Shown one piece after another: positions 29,515 through 39,922 of a stretch of DNA of 64,000 bases. How positions within the stretch are numbered: position 1 is the stretch's first letter; each line of letters begins with the position of its first letter. A model generated the notes under the pieces. That model did not search any database. It worked only from the letters and a program-made list of their open reading frames with translations, and was not told the origin of the DNA. This DNA comes from AWTP1-13 sp050248715 (lineage in GTDB: Bacteria > Pseudomonadota > Alphaproteobacteria > Rhizobiales > Hyphomicrobiaceae). The DNA lies in NCBI GenBank assembly GCA_050248715.1, contig JBFWRV010000007.1:72597-136596 (forward strand), in the 5' to 3' direction. Made by a program: the position numbers and the translations under genes.

Positions 29515-31605
29515 ATGAGGCCAATTCGCAGCACCCACCAAGCACAGGACGGCCGTCCTCCTTCGCGAGCGCGCCGCGTCACCAAATTAACCAAAGTTCC
29601 GCTCAGGCTTAGACAATATGCCGAATTGTTGCTGAGACTCCTACCAGTACGCATATTATTGCAGCATTTGCTGGATGGTGGGGCGGTGCCTGACAACGCG
29701 ATTGCAGCTGAATTGGGCTGTCGCCTACCAGGGCTGTCACGCTTGTGGGCCCTCACCCGGGGCCGGCCGGACATCGTGGTGGCGGTTCTCGACGGGCCAG
29801 TCGAGGCAACGGCGGTCGCTCAAGGCGTATCCCAGAGCGGGGTGGTCGAGCATGGGACCCACGTCTATTCCATCATCGCCGGCTCGCGCGACGCCATCAT
29901 CCCCGGCGTTGCACCTGGATGCAGTGTCATCTCCATCCCGATCTTTGCCCCGGGACCTTTGGGTGCGCCTCAGACCTGCACGCAGCAGGAACTGGCGGCC
30001 GCCATCCAGGGTGCGCTCGAACGGCGCGCCAACGTCATCAACATCAGCGCCGCCCAGCAAGCCGACCCGCTGCTGCTGTCGGCCGAACTGAGCCAGGCCC
30101 TGCAGGAGGCCAGCGCCCGCGACGTCCTCGTGGTCGCGGCTGCCGGCAATCAGGGATGCGCGTGCGACACGATCCCCGCCTCCGTTCCGGGAGTGCTGGC
30201 CGTCGGCGCCCATGCCGAGGACGGAAGCCCGCTTATCAGCAGCAATTGGGGCCCGGGCCAGCGCGCTCAAGGCCTGCTGGCACCCGGCGCCGGCATTCCC
30301 GGAGCATGCGTGGGCGGAGGGCTCTGCCGTGCCTCCGGCACCAGCTTCGCCACCGCGACAGTGTCAGGCATCGCCGGCCTGCTCATGAGCGTCGAGGCCG
30401 AGCGCGGGGCCAAGCCGAGCGGCCGCCGCATCAGGCGCGTGCTGCTCAACTCAAGCGTCCGCCCGACGCAGTCCGACGTGCATATGGCCGCCTCGTTTCT
30501 TGCGGGGCGCCTCGACGTGTCGCGCGCCCTCGACCTCGTCATCGGCCCTTCAGCGAACGCAAGCACCCGGGAGGAAACCTTGTCGACCAGTAGCCTGCCC
30601 ACGAACAGCGACGGCCGAACTGCGGAACCAGGTCGGGCGCAAAGCCCGGCAGAGGGCGCCGGAGCCAACCACGTAGCAGCGGCGCATGCCGGCGCAATGC
30701 CTGCTCCGGAGACGGTGCAGCCACCGGGACACGGTCTCGTGCCGGCCGACTGTGGATGCGGCTGCGGCAGCGCCGGCGGCGAATGCTCCTGCGGCGGCGC
30801 AGCCAAGAAACCTCAGCTCGTCTACGCCATCGGCCGGCTCGGCGTCAGTTACGTGAGCCAGACGCGGCGCGTATCCATATGGCGCGGGATGAACCAAGAC
30901 AAGAACCCTCCTGTCGACCTGACCGACGCTAACCTGCAAGCCCTCTTCGCGGAGAAGCCGCACTTTGCCCAATCGGTAGTGTGGACGGTCAACCGCACCG
31001 AGGTGCCGATGTATGCCGTCCTGCCCATGGGAGCATATGCGGCGGAAACCTATAAATGGCTCACGAAGGAATGGGCCGACAAAGACGTGGAGTTCATTTC
31101 GCTTCCCGGCTTTTTGGCGGGACAGGTGACCCTATACGACGGCCAGATTGTCGACGCCGTCGTTCCCGACTTGCGAGGCATGGTGAGCTGGGACACCGCC
31201 GTCTACGTCACAGCACTCAAGGATAGTCTGAAGGCGGCCAATCCTAACCTCGCAGACGAGGTGGTCACGAGGGAGATGACGCGCTTCTTCGGGAAGATCT
31301 ACTACAGCATTCGCAACCGTGGTCTCTTGCCCGAGGAGCGAGCCATCAACGCTGCGGCCACCAACGCCTTCAACATCGGTGACACCATCGTCGAGGCAGG
31401 ACAGGAGGGCTTGACGCTGCGCGACGTCAGCGTGGAGCGCAGCCCCCTCAACCGGCCAGGCAACGAATATTTCGACGTATTGTTCACATTCTTCGATCCG
31501 GCGCACAGGGCTGAACGCGCGCCCCTGCGCGCCCGTTTCACCATCGACGTCAGCGACACCGTGCCCGTTCCGATCGGAACGCCGGTGACGTGGCACGAAT
31601 ACTGA
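29515..31605 (+). CDS. Subtilisin-like protease with PatA/PatG-type C-terminal domain
   Basis: Probable cytoplasmic serine protease for peptide maturation. From the ATG at 29515 (696 residues; the frame opens 42 codons earlier) there is no signal peptide. The S8 triad is intact: Asp93 (VVAVLDG), His115 (VEHGTHVYS) and Ser277 (GTSFATATVSG), with oxyanion Asn212 (AAAGNQG). Residues 413-428 hold CGCGCG...CSCGG. Residues 434-696 match the C-terminal domain of cyanobactin maturation proteases PatA/PatG as I remember it (LVYAIGRLGVSYVSQTRR, PDLRGMVSWDTA, LPEERAINAAATNAF, RFTIDVSDTVPV). In PatG that protein also bears the macrocyclase; which activity applies here is unknown. A cysteine-rich peptide follows after 68 nt. 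Confidence 0.88.
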   Translation: MRPIRSTHQAQDGRPPSRARRVTKLTKVPLRLRQYAELLLRLLPVRILLQHLLDGGAVPDNAIAAELGCRLPGLSRLWALTRGRPDIVVAVLDGPVEATAVAQGVSQSGVVEHGTHVYSIIAGSRDAIIPGVAPGCSVISIPIFAPGPLGAPQTCTQQELAAAIQGALERRANVINISAAQQADPLLLSAELSQALQEASARDVLVVAAAGNQGCACDTIPASVPGVLAVGAHAEDGSPLISSNWGPGQRAQGLLAPGAGIPGACVGGGLCRASGTSFATATVSGIAGLLMSVEAERGAKPSGRRIRRVLLNSSVRPTQSDVHMAASFLAGRLDVSRALDLVIGPSANASTREETLSTSSLPTNSDGRTAEPGRAQSPAEGAGANHVAAAHAGAMPAPETVQPPGHGLVPADCGCGCGSAGGECSCGGAAKKPQLVYAIGRLGVSYVSQTRRVSIWRGMNQDKNPPVDLTDANLQALFAEKPHFAQSVVWTVNRTEVPMYAVLPMGAYAAETYKWLTKEWADKDVEFISLPGFLAGQVTLYDGQIVDAVVPDLRGMVSWDTAVYVTALKDSLKAANPNLADEVVTREMTRFFGKIYYSIRNRGLLPEERAINAAATNAFNIGDTIVEAGQEGLTLRDVSVERSPLNRPGNEYFDVLFTFFDPAHRAERAPLRARFTIDVSDTVPVPIGTPVTWHEY

Positions 31606-31673
31606 GCATTTTTCGAACTGCAGCTTCCGGCAGAGATAGCTCTTTTGGGGACTTAACAGCAAGGAGACGAACT

Positions 31674-31898
31674 ATGCAGATCCCTGGCAGACAACCGACG
31701 AGACCGCCAGTTGGCGATTATCCAATCTACGCTTCAGCCGCCCACCAAACTGGCGTGACCCCCCAGGCCGACGCGTTCCAATGCTCACTTTGTTGCGCTG
31801 GCAAGGCCGGCTTTGCAGCGTGCGTGGCCCTATGCATGGCGACCGGCATGGCCTGCGACGGCGGCATCCCCGGCCGCAACTGCTCGCCCTGCGGCTAG
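31674..31898 (+). CDS. Small eight-cysteine peptide, possible precursor substrate of the protease
   Basis: A 74-residue product from the ATG at 31674, with AAGGAGA at ideal spacing. The frame opens further upstream without such a site. Residues 1-36 are cysteine-free, Pro/Ala/Gln-rich and leader-like (PPVGDYPIYASAAHQTGV). Residues 37-74 hold all eight cysteines in the order C-x2-CC-x8-C-x3-C-x6-C-x8-C-x2-CG, with C-terminal Gly. No lysine occurs before residue 44. I recognise no family. The layout of a leader plus Cys-rich core beside a PatG-like protease suggests a RiPP-type or disulfide-rich peptide, but no YcaO, radical-SAM, lanthionine or ABC exporter gene is nearby. Confidence 0.72.
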   Translation: MQIPGRQPTRPPVGDYPIYASAAHQTGVTPQADAFQCSLCCAGKAGFAACVALCMATGMACDGGIPGRNCSPCG

Positions 31899-32231
31899 GT
31901 TCGCCGACCCGCGCGTAAGGCGATGGCCCAATTGCGCCGCTGCTCGACAGATCGAGGAGCAGCCGCTACCCGATTGCCCTTGCCAACGATACGCGATCAG
32001 AGGTGCGCCGGTCTTGAAGCCGGCCGCACCGACTGATTCCAGTGGTCGGCGTGCTCGCCACCAAGGGCCGTGGGGCGCGCTGTTGCCGCCGACCGCGGGC
32101 CTGCCCGCGCTACGCGCCTTCGCGTTGATCGCGACCCCGGCCCTGGCGTAGGCTTCCGGCGTCGGCCAAGAAGCGGGCGCAATCCTGCGCCACGCTGGGT
32201 GATTGGTTGTGCGTAACCACGGGGCAGGGCA
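31899..32231 (+). other. 333-nt spacer between the peptide and the bactofilin gene
   Basis: No gene seen. It contains imperfect hairpins, including GCTGCTC...GAGCAGC near 31940-31965 and GGTGCGCCGG...CCGGCCGCACC near 32004-32031. Neither has a T-tract. Whether the bactofilin gene shares the transcript is unclear. Confidence 0.4.
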
Positions 32232-32879
32232 GTGGCAGGAAATCAGGGCGTACTGGTCGTGAGGGAAGACACGATCGTCAAAGGAGAGATTCGAAACTGC
32301 AAGCAGATGGAGGTCTACGGCTACGTCGAAGGCAACGTGGCGGCCGGCGAGTTGCTCATTCACCCGAGCGGCCAGTGCTACGGCACCGTCAAGACCGACA
32401 CCGCCGAGGTTCGCGGCACCCTGCAGGGCGAAGTCGTCGTCACCCACCTGATCAGCATCCGCGACACCGGCACGGTGAGCGGCAACGTGCGCTATGGCCA
32501 GCTCGCCATGGAGGCTGGCGGCAGCCTCAGCGGCGAGGTCCGCAACGTACCGCCAGGGATCGCCGGCGACCTCGACCTGACGGTCGACAAAGGTCGCGCC
32601 GTCCGCATCGCGCTGGAGGACCTGCACGCCATAGATCCTGATGACACCGCGAAAGACCTGACGTTCAGCGTATCCAACGCGCAAAACGGCTTTGTCGCAT
32701 TCGTCGATGCTCCGGGACGGCCGGTCGTCCGTTTCACGCAGGCTGATCTCGAAGGCGGAAGGATCAGCTTCATGCATGACGGAAGCACGACGCGATCGGC
32801 AAGCTTCGACATCATCGTGGCGGATCGTTCCGGCGCCACCTCCGGCAAGCCGCAGACGGTGAAGGTGTCCGTCCGGTAA
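32232..32879 (+). CDS. Bactofilin fused to a CSPG/cadherin-like domain
   Basis: A 215-residue protein starting at GTG 32232 after GGGGCAGGG. Residues 12-105 match bactofilin (polymer-forming cytoskeletal, DUF583) beta-helix repeats: TIVKGEI, VYGYVEGNV, CYGTVKTDTAEVRGTLQGEV, TGTVSGNVRYG, GSLSGEV. Residues 112-215 look like a CSPG4/cadherin-like beta-sandwich repeat: VRFTQADLEGGRISFMHDG, then ASFDIIVADRSG. Bactofilins normally end in a short disordered tail, so this domain pairing is unusual. With no signal peptide seen, a domain family usually found outside cells here sits on a cytoplasmic scaffold protein. It lies 333 nt downstream of the eight-Cys peptide gene. Confidence 0.8.
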   Translation: MAGNQGVLVVREDTIVKGEIRNCKQMEVYGYVEGNVAAGELLIHPSGQCYGTVKTDTAEVRGTLQGEVVVTHLISIRDTGTVSGNVRYGQLAMEAGGSLSGEVRNVPPGIAGDLDLTVDKGRAVRIALEDLHAIDPDDTAKDLTFSVSNAQNGFVAFVDAPGRPVVRFTQADLEGGRISFMHDGSTTRSASFDIIVADRSGATSGKPQTVKVSVR

Positions 32880-33056
32880 CAGCCGACGGGCGCCCGCACC
32901 GACGCCGGCTCGGTCGACGTGCACCGGGCAGTGGGGCAAGCTCCCACTTGAAGATCGCCGGGGCCTGCGGGCGCGCGCGGTAACCTGCGCGTTTGCCCGA
33001 CCCCGGCACCTCGCTCATAATCGCGCGCACAGGCCCGGCGCTAGGTTGCTCCTGCC

Positions 33057-33100
33057 CCCACCCCAACCCTCTCCCCACTGAAGAGCGGGAAGAGGAGATG
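33057..33100. repeat. REP-like intergenic palindromic element
   Basis: The stretch with CCCAACCCTCTCCCCACTG and AAGAGCGGGAAGAGGAG resembles the dispersed CCCTCTCCCC...GGGGAGAGGG element common in alphaproteobacterial intergenic DNA. It lies just after the PanE-like gene (minus strand), where it could act as a transcript end. Copy number cannot be judged from one window. Confidence 0.45.
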
Positions 33101-33107
33101 CATCCGG

Positions 33108-34169
33108 CTAGTTCAGCCTGAGCTCCATGATATGGCGCGGGTCGGGCTTCAGCTCGCCCTTCTCCACGCGCTTGACGATGTCGGTGAGCGCGGCGTTGGC
33201 GCGGCAGGAGAGCCCGACCTTCTCGCCCTCGCCCACGATGAAACCGTTGAGATATTCGATCTCCGTGCGCCGCCCTTTCTGCATGTCCTGGCCCATGGAG
33301 GGGCGTTGCGTAGCTGCCGTCTTTTTGGAGTCCTTGAAGCGCTGCTCGTCGCAGATCTTCTCGGCCGCCGCATCCCCTTCGCCGGCCCGCGCAATCGTCT
33401 CGGGTTCGATGTGCAGCACCTCCTCCAGTCTGTAGCCCTGCGCCTGGCCGACGCGGATCGCCTCGCTGCCGAGCCGCATCTGGAAACGCCGCAACGCATC
33501 GGTCTCCAGGATTTGCCGTCCGGTGAGCCCCGTGCACGCCGACATGCCGTTGGCCATGACGTTGGCCACGAGCTTCGACCAACGCTCCCCCCACAGGTTG
33601 TCCGTGACCTTGGCGCTGTCGGCGAGACCGACGAGGCGGCGCACCTCCTCCGCGCGCGGCGTAACGCGCCCGTGCACCTCGCCGGCTCGGAACACGGTGT
33701 GGGAGGCACCATGCTTGCCGGCGCCGCGATGGATGAGGCCTGGTTCGGGCAGGTTTACGGTGATGGAGCTCGCGATGCAGCCGAGCGTCTTGCCCCAGCC
33801 GACGATACCGGCGATCGTCTCCTCGTTCATGCAGTTCTGGAGGGAGACGATGTAGCCGTCGGGTGCCAGGTACTGCCGGATCATCATCGTCGACCACGCC
33901 GTGTCGTAGGACTTCACGCACACGAAGGCGATGTCGATGGGCTTCTCCTTCGCAAGCTGCTGCACGTCGGTTATGTGCAACGCCCGCACCGGCACCGTGA
34001 ACTCCGGCACGTTCATGGCGTGCGTGACGCGCAAGCCCTGCTTGCGCATGTGCTCCACGTGCTCGGGCCAGGCATCGATGAACGTCACGTCCTCGCCGGC
34101 CTGGGCCATGTGCGAGCCGGCATAGCCGCCGACCGCGCCGGCTCCCACGATTGCAATCCTGCTGCCCAT
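33108..34169 (-). CDS. Ketopantoate reductase family oxidoreductase (ApbA/PanE)
   Basis: NADP-dependent reductase of the 2-dehydropantoate 2-reductase family. The ATG at 34169 (353 residues) starts directly with the Rossmann motif RIAIVGAGAVGGYAG. FVCVKSYDTAWS, SLQNCMNEETIAG and the helical C-terminal domain (WSKLVANVMANGMSACTG, with the catalytic-type Lys) follow. It is longer than typical PanE, with an insertion near 250-300. Family members act on several 2-oxoacids, so pantothenate synthesis is not certain. Confidence 0.82.
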   Translation of the reverse strand: MGSRIAIVGAGAVGGYAGSHMAQAGEDVTFIDAWPEHVEHMRKQGLRVTHAMNVPEFTVPVRALHITDVQQLAKEKPIDIAFVCVKSYDTAWSTMMIRQYLAPDGYIVSLQNCMNEETIAGIVGWGKTLGCIASSITVNLPEPGLIHRGAGKHGASHTVFRAGEVHGRVTPRAEEVRRLVGLADSAKVTDNLWGERWSKLVANVMANGMSACTGLTGRQILETDALRRFQMRLGSEAIRVGQAQGYRLEEVLHIEPETIARAGEGDAAAEKICDEQRFKDSKKTAATQRPSMGQDMQKGRRTEIEYLNGFIVGEGEKVGLSCRANAALTDIVKRVEKGELKPDPRHIMELRLN

Positions 34170-34390
34170 GCGCGTCCTCCCGAGGATCACTGTCGGCGGC
34201 AGGGTAGCGCGACGGCAGGCAGGGAAACAGTGGTGTCGCGCAAGGCTGCTCGGCGCCGGCGGTGGCTCTGGCGCGGCCCGCAGCTACTGGGCCATCCTTG
34301 ATCATGCGCCTGCGCGTATGCCACCGTGGCGCCGACGCGCTGACCAATTCCGGAGCCCTCGAGACCCGGTGCAGCCCGCGAGGTTCGAGC

Positions 34391-34672
34391 ATGTGCCGCA
34401 ACATCAAGACGCTCTACAATTTCGCGCCTCCGGCCACGCAGGACGAGATCCGCGCCTCCGCCCTGCAGTTCGTGCGCAAGCTCAGCGGCTTCACCCGGCC
34501 GTCCAAGGCGAACGCGGTGGCGTTCGACCGCGCCGTCGATCAGGTGACCGAGGCCGCCCACGAGTTGCTGGCCGCGCTCGTCACCAGCGCGCCGCCCCGC
34601 GACCGCGAGACCGAGGCCGCCAAGGCCCGCGCCCGTGCTGCCGGTCGCTATTCATCCCAGCCCGCGCGCTGA
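34391..34672 (+). CDS. DUF2277 family protein
   Basis: A 93-residue protein starting MCRNIKTLYNFAPPATQDEI, the hallmark start of DUF2277. ALQFVRKLSGFTRPSKAN and a C-terminal TSAPPRDRETEAAKARARA follow. The conserved Cys2 and the basic helix are retained. Function of the family is unknown. The ATG at 34391 was chosen over an open upstream stretch because the family starts here. Confidence 0.9.
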   Translation: MCRNIKTLYNFAPPATQDEIRASALQFVRKLSGFTRPSKANAVAFDRAVDQVTEAAHELLAALVTSAPPRDRETEAAKARARAAGRYSSQPAR

Positions 34673-34768
34673 CACGCTGCTACGCTCGCCCGATTCAGCG
34701 GCCGAGACCACGCCCTGTCGACCACGGGTCGACTCGCATCGAAGTCAGCGGACCGCCGCCATCTTGCA

Positions 34769-35671
34769 TCACGGCCGCTCGGTGCTGGCATTGGCCTTGC
34801 GATCGAGAGCATTCTGCTCCGTCAGAACCAACGTCACGGAGACCAGAACCAGAGAGAGGGCGAGAATGTCCAGGGCCGAGATGTCGCCACCGATCAAGAA
34901 CACGCTCGCACCGAACCCCACGCAGGGAACAATGAGTGTGGTTACGCCTGCGACGGATGCCGGCAGCGCCCTGATGATCCGGAACCAGCAGAAGTAGGCC
35001 AGCGAGTTCGAGATCAAAATCAGAAACGCCAGCGCGACCAGGCCGTGCGTCTGATCCCATTTCAGGTAGGTGTAGTCCCTGCACAGAAGCCACAAGGCGA
35101 CGACCGGGACGGCTCCGACCAGAAGCTGCCATCCCGCGAACACTGTCGGATCGCCCTGCCACTTCGCCGCCTTGGTCAGCACCGTGCCGATGCCGAATGA
35201 GATGGCGGCCAGCAGGGTCAGCCCCGTGCCGAGGGGAATGCTAGTCGTCTTCTGCTCCTGCATGACGACGATGGCCACGGCGACCAGGCCCAGGCTCGCC
35301 GCCGCAGCGACCCGGGCAGAAATGTGCTCCTTCAGAAACAGCATCGCAAACAGCGCCGACCACGCCGGCATGGTGTAGATGACGATCGGTGTCCGTGCGG
35401 GGCCCAGGAGGTAGACGCCGGCGATGAGAAACACCTGGAAGCAGGCCATGTTCACCAGGCCGGCCAGCACGATCCAGCGCCACGCATGCCGCGGCGGCCA
35501 CACGGCTCCGCCCCCGACCACCGCCCCAGCAGTCAGCAACGTCAATCCCGACAACACCATGACGACCACGCGCGAGGAGAACATGTCGATCGCGTCGAGT
35601 GACCAGCTCATGAGCGGATAGGCGATCCCCCACGCCAGCCACACGCCGACCAGAAGGTATCGCAGCATCAT
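34769..35671 (-). CDS. EamA/DMT-family transporter
   Basis: Ten-helix inner-membrane permease of the drug/metabolite transporter superfamily, 300 residues from the ATG at 35671. Two EamA repeats are visible (about 1-140 and 150-285). IYTMPAWSALFAMLFLKEHI in the first and RALPASVAGVTTLIVPCVG in the second are typical. The substrate cannot be predicted; many relatives export amino acids or metabolites. The C-terminal tail is basic and cytoplasmic. Confidence 0.85.
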   Translation of the reverse strand: MMLRYLLVGVWLAWGIAYPLMSWSLDAIDMFSSRVVVMVLSGLTLLTAGAVVGGGAVWPPRHAWRWIVLAGLVNMACFQVFLIAGVYLLGPARTPIVIYTMPAWSALFAMLFLKEHISARVAAAASLGLVAVAIVVMQEQKTTSIPLGTGLTLLAAISFGIGTVLTKAAKWQGDPTVFAGWQLLVGAVPVVALWLLCRDYTYLKWDQTHGLVALAFLILISNSLAYFCWFRIIRALPASVAGVTTLIVPCVGFGASVFLIGGDISALDILALSLVLVSVTLVLTEQNALDRKANASTERP

Positions 35672-36090
35672 CCTTCGGGCCGCTCCAGCTTGCCCCGGCG
35701 CCGTCCGTGACCAGCCCGCAGATACCTCATCGGCCTTGTTCTCTGCTCGTGTACGCAATCAGGACCATGTACGCCGCCCCTGGGCTCCCTGCCGACCCTG
35801 GCAGACACGCTCTGGCAATTTTCGCTGTCCGGGCGGCACCGACACGCAGGCCCGGCTTGGCGTCTGCCCGCCGGACAATCTCTGACCGAGTCGCGGCGAC
35901 CAGCCGGCGTGTATACGCTACGTTGCTGACTTGGAAAACCAGGATGGGTCGCAGTGCCGCCTGCATCCGCTCGCTCTTCATGGAGGCCGGCGTCGTCGGA
36001 CCGATGCCCCCGCGGGCAATGCCGAATAAGATGGGGCCGCTGCATGACGCAGATGTGCGGAGTATCCGCCGTCCACCTGAGGAAGGGCTC
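35672..36090. other. 419-nt divergent intergenic region
   Basis: Separates the leftward EamA transporter from the rightward MaoC gene and must hold both promoters. Frames open through it on both strands have no family similarity or ribosome-binding sites. No clear sigma-70 pair, hairpin or operator was identified. Confidence 0.5.
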
Positions 36091-36609
36091 ATGACAAAAT
36101 TCGCAAAGAAGGTCGGCGAGAGACGATACCGCGAGAGCTATGGCCGTTACTTCGAGGATTTCGAGGTCGGGGATATCTACGAGCATCGCCCGGGCAGAAC
36201 CATCAGCGAGGCGGACAACACCTGGTTCACGCTCTTGACGATGAACCAGCATCCCCTGCACTTCGACAACGCCTACGCTGCACATAGCGAGTTTGGAAGG
36301 CCGCTCGTCAACAGCGCCTTCACGCTGTCCGTCGTTACGGGAATGAGCGTCAGCGACGTCAGCCAGAAGGCCATCGGCAATCTCGGGTGGAACGACATCC
36401 GCCTCACGGCGCCCGTGTTCGTCGGCGACACGATCTACGCGGAATCGGAAGTGCTCTCCAAACGCGCCTCGAAGAAGCGGCCGACGCAGGGCATCGTGAC
36501 CGTCAGGACGACCGGTAAGAAGGCCGACGGCACGGTGTTCATGACGTATGAGCGGACGGTTCTCGTTCCCATGCGCGGCCACGGGGCGGACGACAAGGCC
36601 AACTATTGA
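36091..36609 (+). CDS. MaoC-like (R)-hydratase
   Basis: Hotdog-fold enoyl-CoA hydratase or dehydratase of the MaoC family, 172 residues from the ATG at 36091 after GAGGAAG. Signatures are YFEDFEVGDIYEHRPGRTIS, NTWFTLLTMNQHPLHFDN (hydratase-2 motif with His), EFGRPLVNSAFTLSVVTGM, and NLGWNDIRLTAPVFVGDTI. It resembles mesaconyl-CoA hydratase-type MaoC proteins. The convergent SDR (54 nt away) may act on related acyl-CoA or hydroxyacid substrates, by inference only. Confidence 0.85.
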   Translation: MTKFAKKVGERRYRESYGRYFEDFEVGDIYEHRPGRTISEADNTWFTLLTMNQHPLHFDNAYAAHSEFGRPLVNSAFTLSVVTGMSVSDVSQKAIGNLGWNDIRLTAPVFVGDTIYAESEVLSKRASKKRPTQGIVTVRTTGKKADGTVFMTYERTVLVPMRGHGADDKANY

Positions 36610-36663
36610 GCGGCCACTATCGGCCCTTGATCTCCCGCTGGATGAAGAGCTCCGGCGTTGCCA

Positions 36664-37443
36664 CTACTTCTGCACGCCCGCCGGCACGAAGGCGGCGATC
36701 GTGCCGCCGTCGACGGGGATGACGGTGCCGGTTACGTACCCCGCATCCCTGCTCATCAGGAACGCGATGACGGCAGCGATGTCCGCGGGTTCGGCGATGC
36801 GGCCGAGCGGGGAAGTGCCGGAGGTGCGGTAGCGCGTGTTGCCGCCGGGCTTGAGATGCGGCCGGACCATCGGCGTATCCACGGTCGCCGGTGCGACCGC
36901 GTTCACCAGCACCTTGTCCGCGGCGCACTCCACCGCCATCACCTTGGTGAGCGCGATGACGGCCGCCTTGGTCGCCGCGTAGGCGCCGCTGTCGATCTTG
37001 TGGCGGATGCCGGAAATCGAAGCGAGAAACACGACACGCGCCAGCTCGCCCTCTGCGCCCGCAGCCTTGAGCAGAGGCATCGCCTCGCGGGCGGCGAGCC
37101 ACGACCCCCGCACATTGACGGCGAACAGGGCGTCGAAATCCTCGACGGACATGGAGTCGAGCGTGCCGATCCGGAGCAGGCCGGCCGAGCATACAAGGCC
37201 GTTCAGGCGGCCAAAGCGACGGCCGATCTCGCGAAACGCGCCCGTGACACTGTCCGCCGAGGCCACATCGCACACCTGGGCGATCAAGCGGTCACCGTGG
37301 CCCGGCAGCTCCTTCGGCAGCGCGTCGAGAGCCGCGCGATCCCGATCGAGTGCCACGACCGTCCAGCCCTCGCCAAGCAGCCGCTTGGCGGTGCCGAGGC
37401 CGATACCCGACGCCCCGCCGGTTATGGCAGCAACCTTTGTCAT
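36664..37443 (-). CDS. Short-chain dehydrogenase/reductase
   Basis: Classical SDR, 259 residues, starting at ATG 37443 after a perfect GGAGG. The cofactor motif is AAITGGASGIGLGTAKRL (TGxxxGIG), the NAG-like motif reads CSAG, and the catalytic site includes LASISG and YAATK. RDAGYVTGTVIPVDGGT is the usual C-terminal signature. Asp in ALDRDRAAL at the end of strand 2 favours NAD(H). The substrate is unknown. Confidence 0.88.
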   Translation of the reverse strand: MTKVAAITGGASGIGLGTAKRLLGEGWTVVALDRDRAALDALPKELPGHGDRLIAQVCDVASADSVTGAFREIGRRFGRLNGLVCSAGLLRIGTLDSMSVEDFDALFAVNVRGSWLAAREAMPLLKAAGAEGELARVVFLASISGIRHKIDSGAYAATKAAVIALTKVMAVECAADKVLVNAVAPATVDTPMVRPHLKPGGNTRYRTSGTSPLGRIAEPADIAAVIAFLMSRDAGYVTGTVIPVDGGTIAAFVPAGVQK

Positions 37444-37497
37444 GTCGGCCTCCAAGTGTAGCAGCGTTTCGAGGTCTCCCCCGCGGACCTTGGCACG

Positions 37498-37527
37498 AAA
37501 AAAGCCCCGAGCGCCATGCTCGGGGCT
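37498..37527 (-). terminator. Rho-independent terminator of katG
   Basis: A 10-bp perfect stem (AGCCCCGAGC / GCTCGGGGCT, 5-nt loop) is followed on the minus strand by six T. It lies 50 nt beyond the katG stop and separates katG from the SDR gene. Confidence 0.92.
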
Positions 37528-37576
37528 CTCGTCTGGCAAGCTGGCATTGCTGCCTCGGCAGCATTGCCAGCGCAGG

Positions 37577-39736
<2,160 letters not shown>

Positions 39737-39842
39737 GTCTCTCTCTCCGAACGTGTTCTGCAATCGTCGTGTCGTTCCATCTGGAACCATGACGGCTTCC
39801 GGGAGCCGCCGACAGTCGAGAAATTCGCCTCCCTGGTGGATG

Positions 39843-39868
39843 ATAGAATTGTTCTAATGAGAGTTGTA
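39843..39868. promoter_or_regulatory. Candidate OxyR site between katG and oxyR
   Basis: ATAG (39843-39846), 7 nt, CTAA (39854-39857), 7 nt, TGTA follows the spacing of the OxyR tetranucleotide repeat ATAG-N7-CTAT-N7-ATAG-N7-CTAT, with good fit only in the first half. It lies in an AT-rich part of the 186-nt divergent region. Confidence 0.4.
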
Positions 39869-39922
39869 CATCAGGTCCAATAGCATTAGCTTCGCCTGTC
39901 AATAAGGAAACCTGATCAATCG

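Noticed and set aside
31590..31673. 28-codon GTG-started extension of the eight-Cys peptide
   Set aside because: It would overlap the protease stop, and AAGGAGA just before 31674 marks the later ATG as the start.
35668..36582. 304-codon minus-strand frame opposite the MaoC gene
   Set aside because: Composition and position show it is the antisense of the MaoC gene and intergenic DNA.
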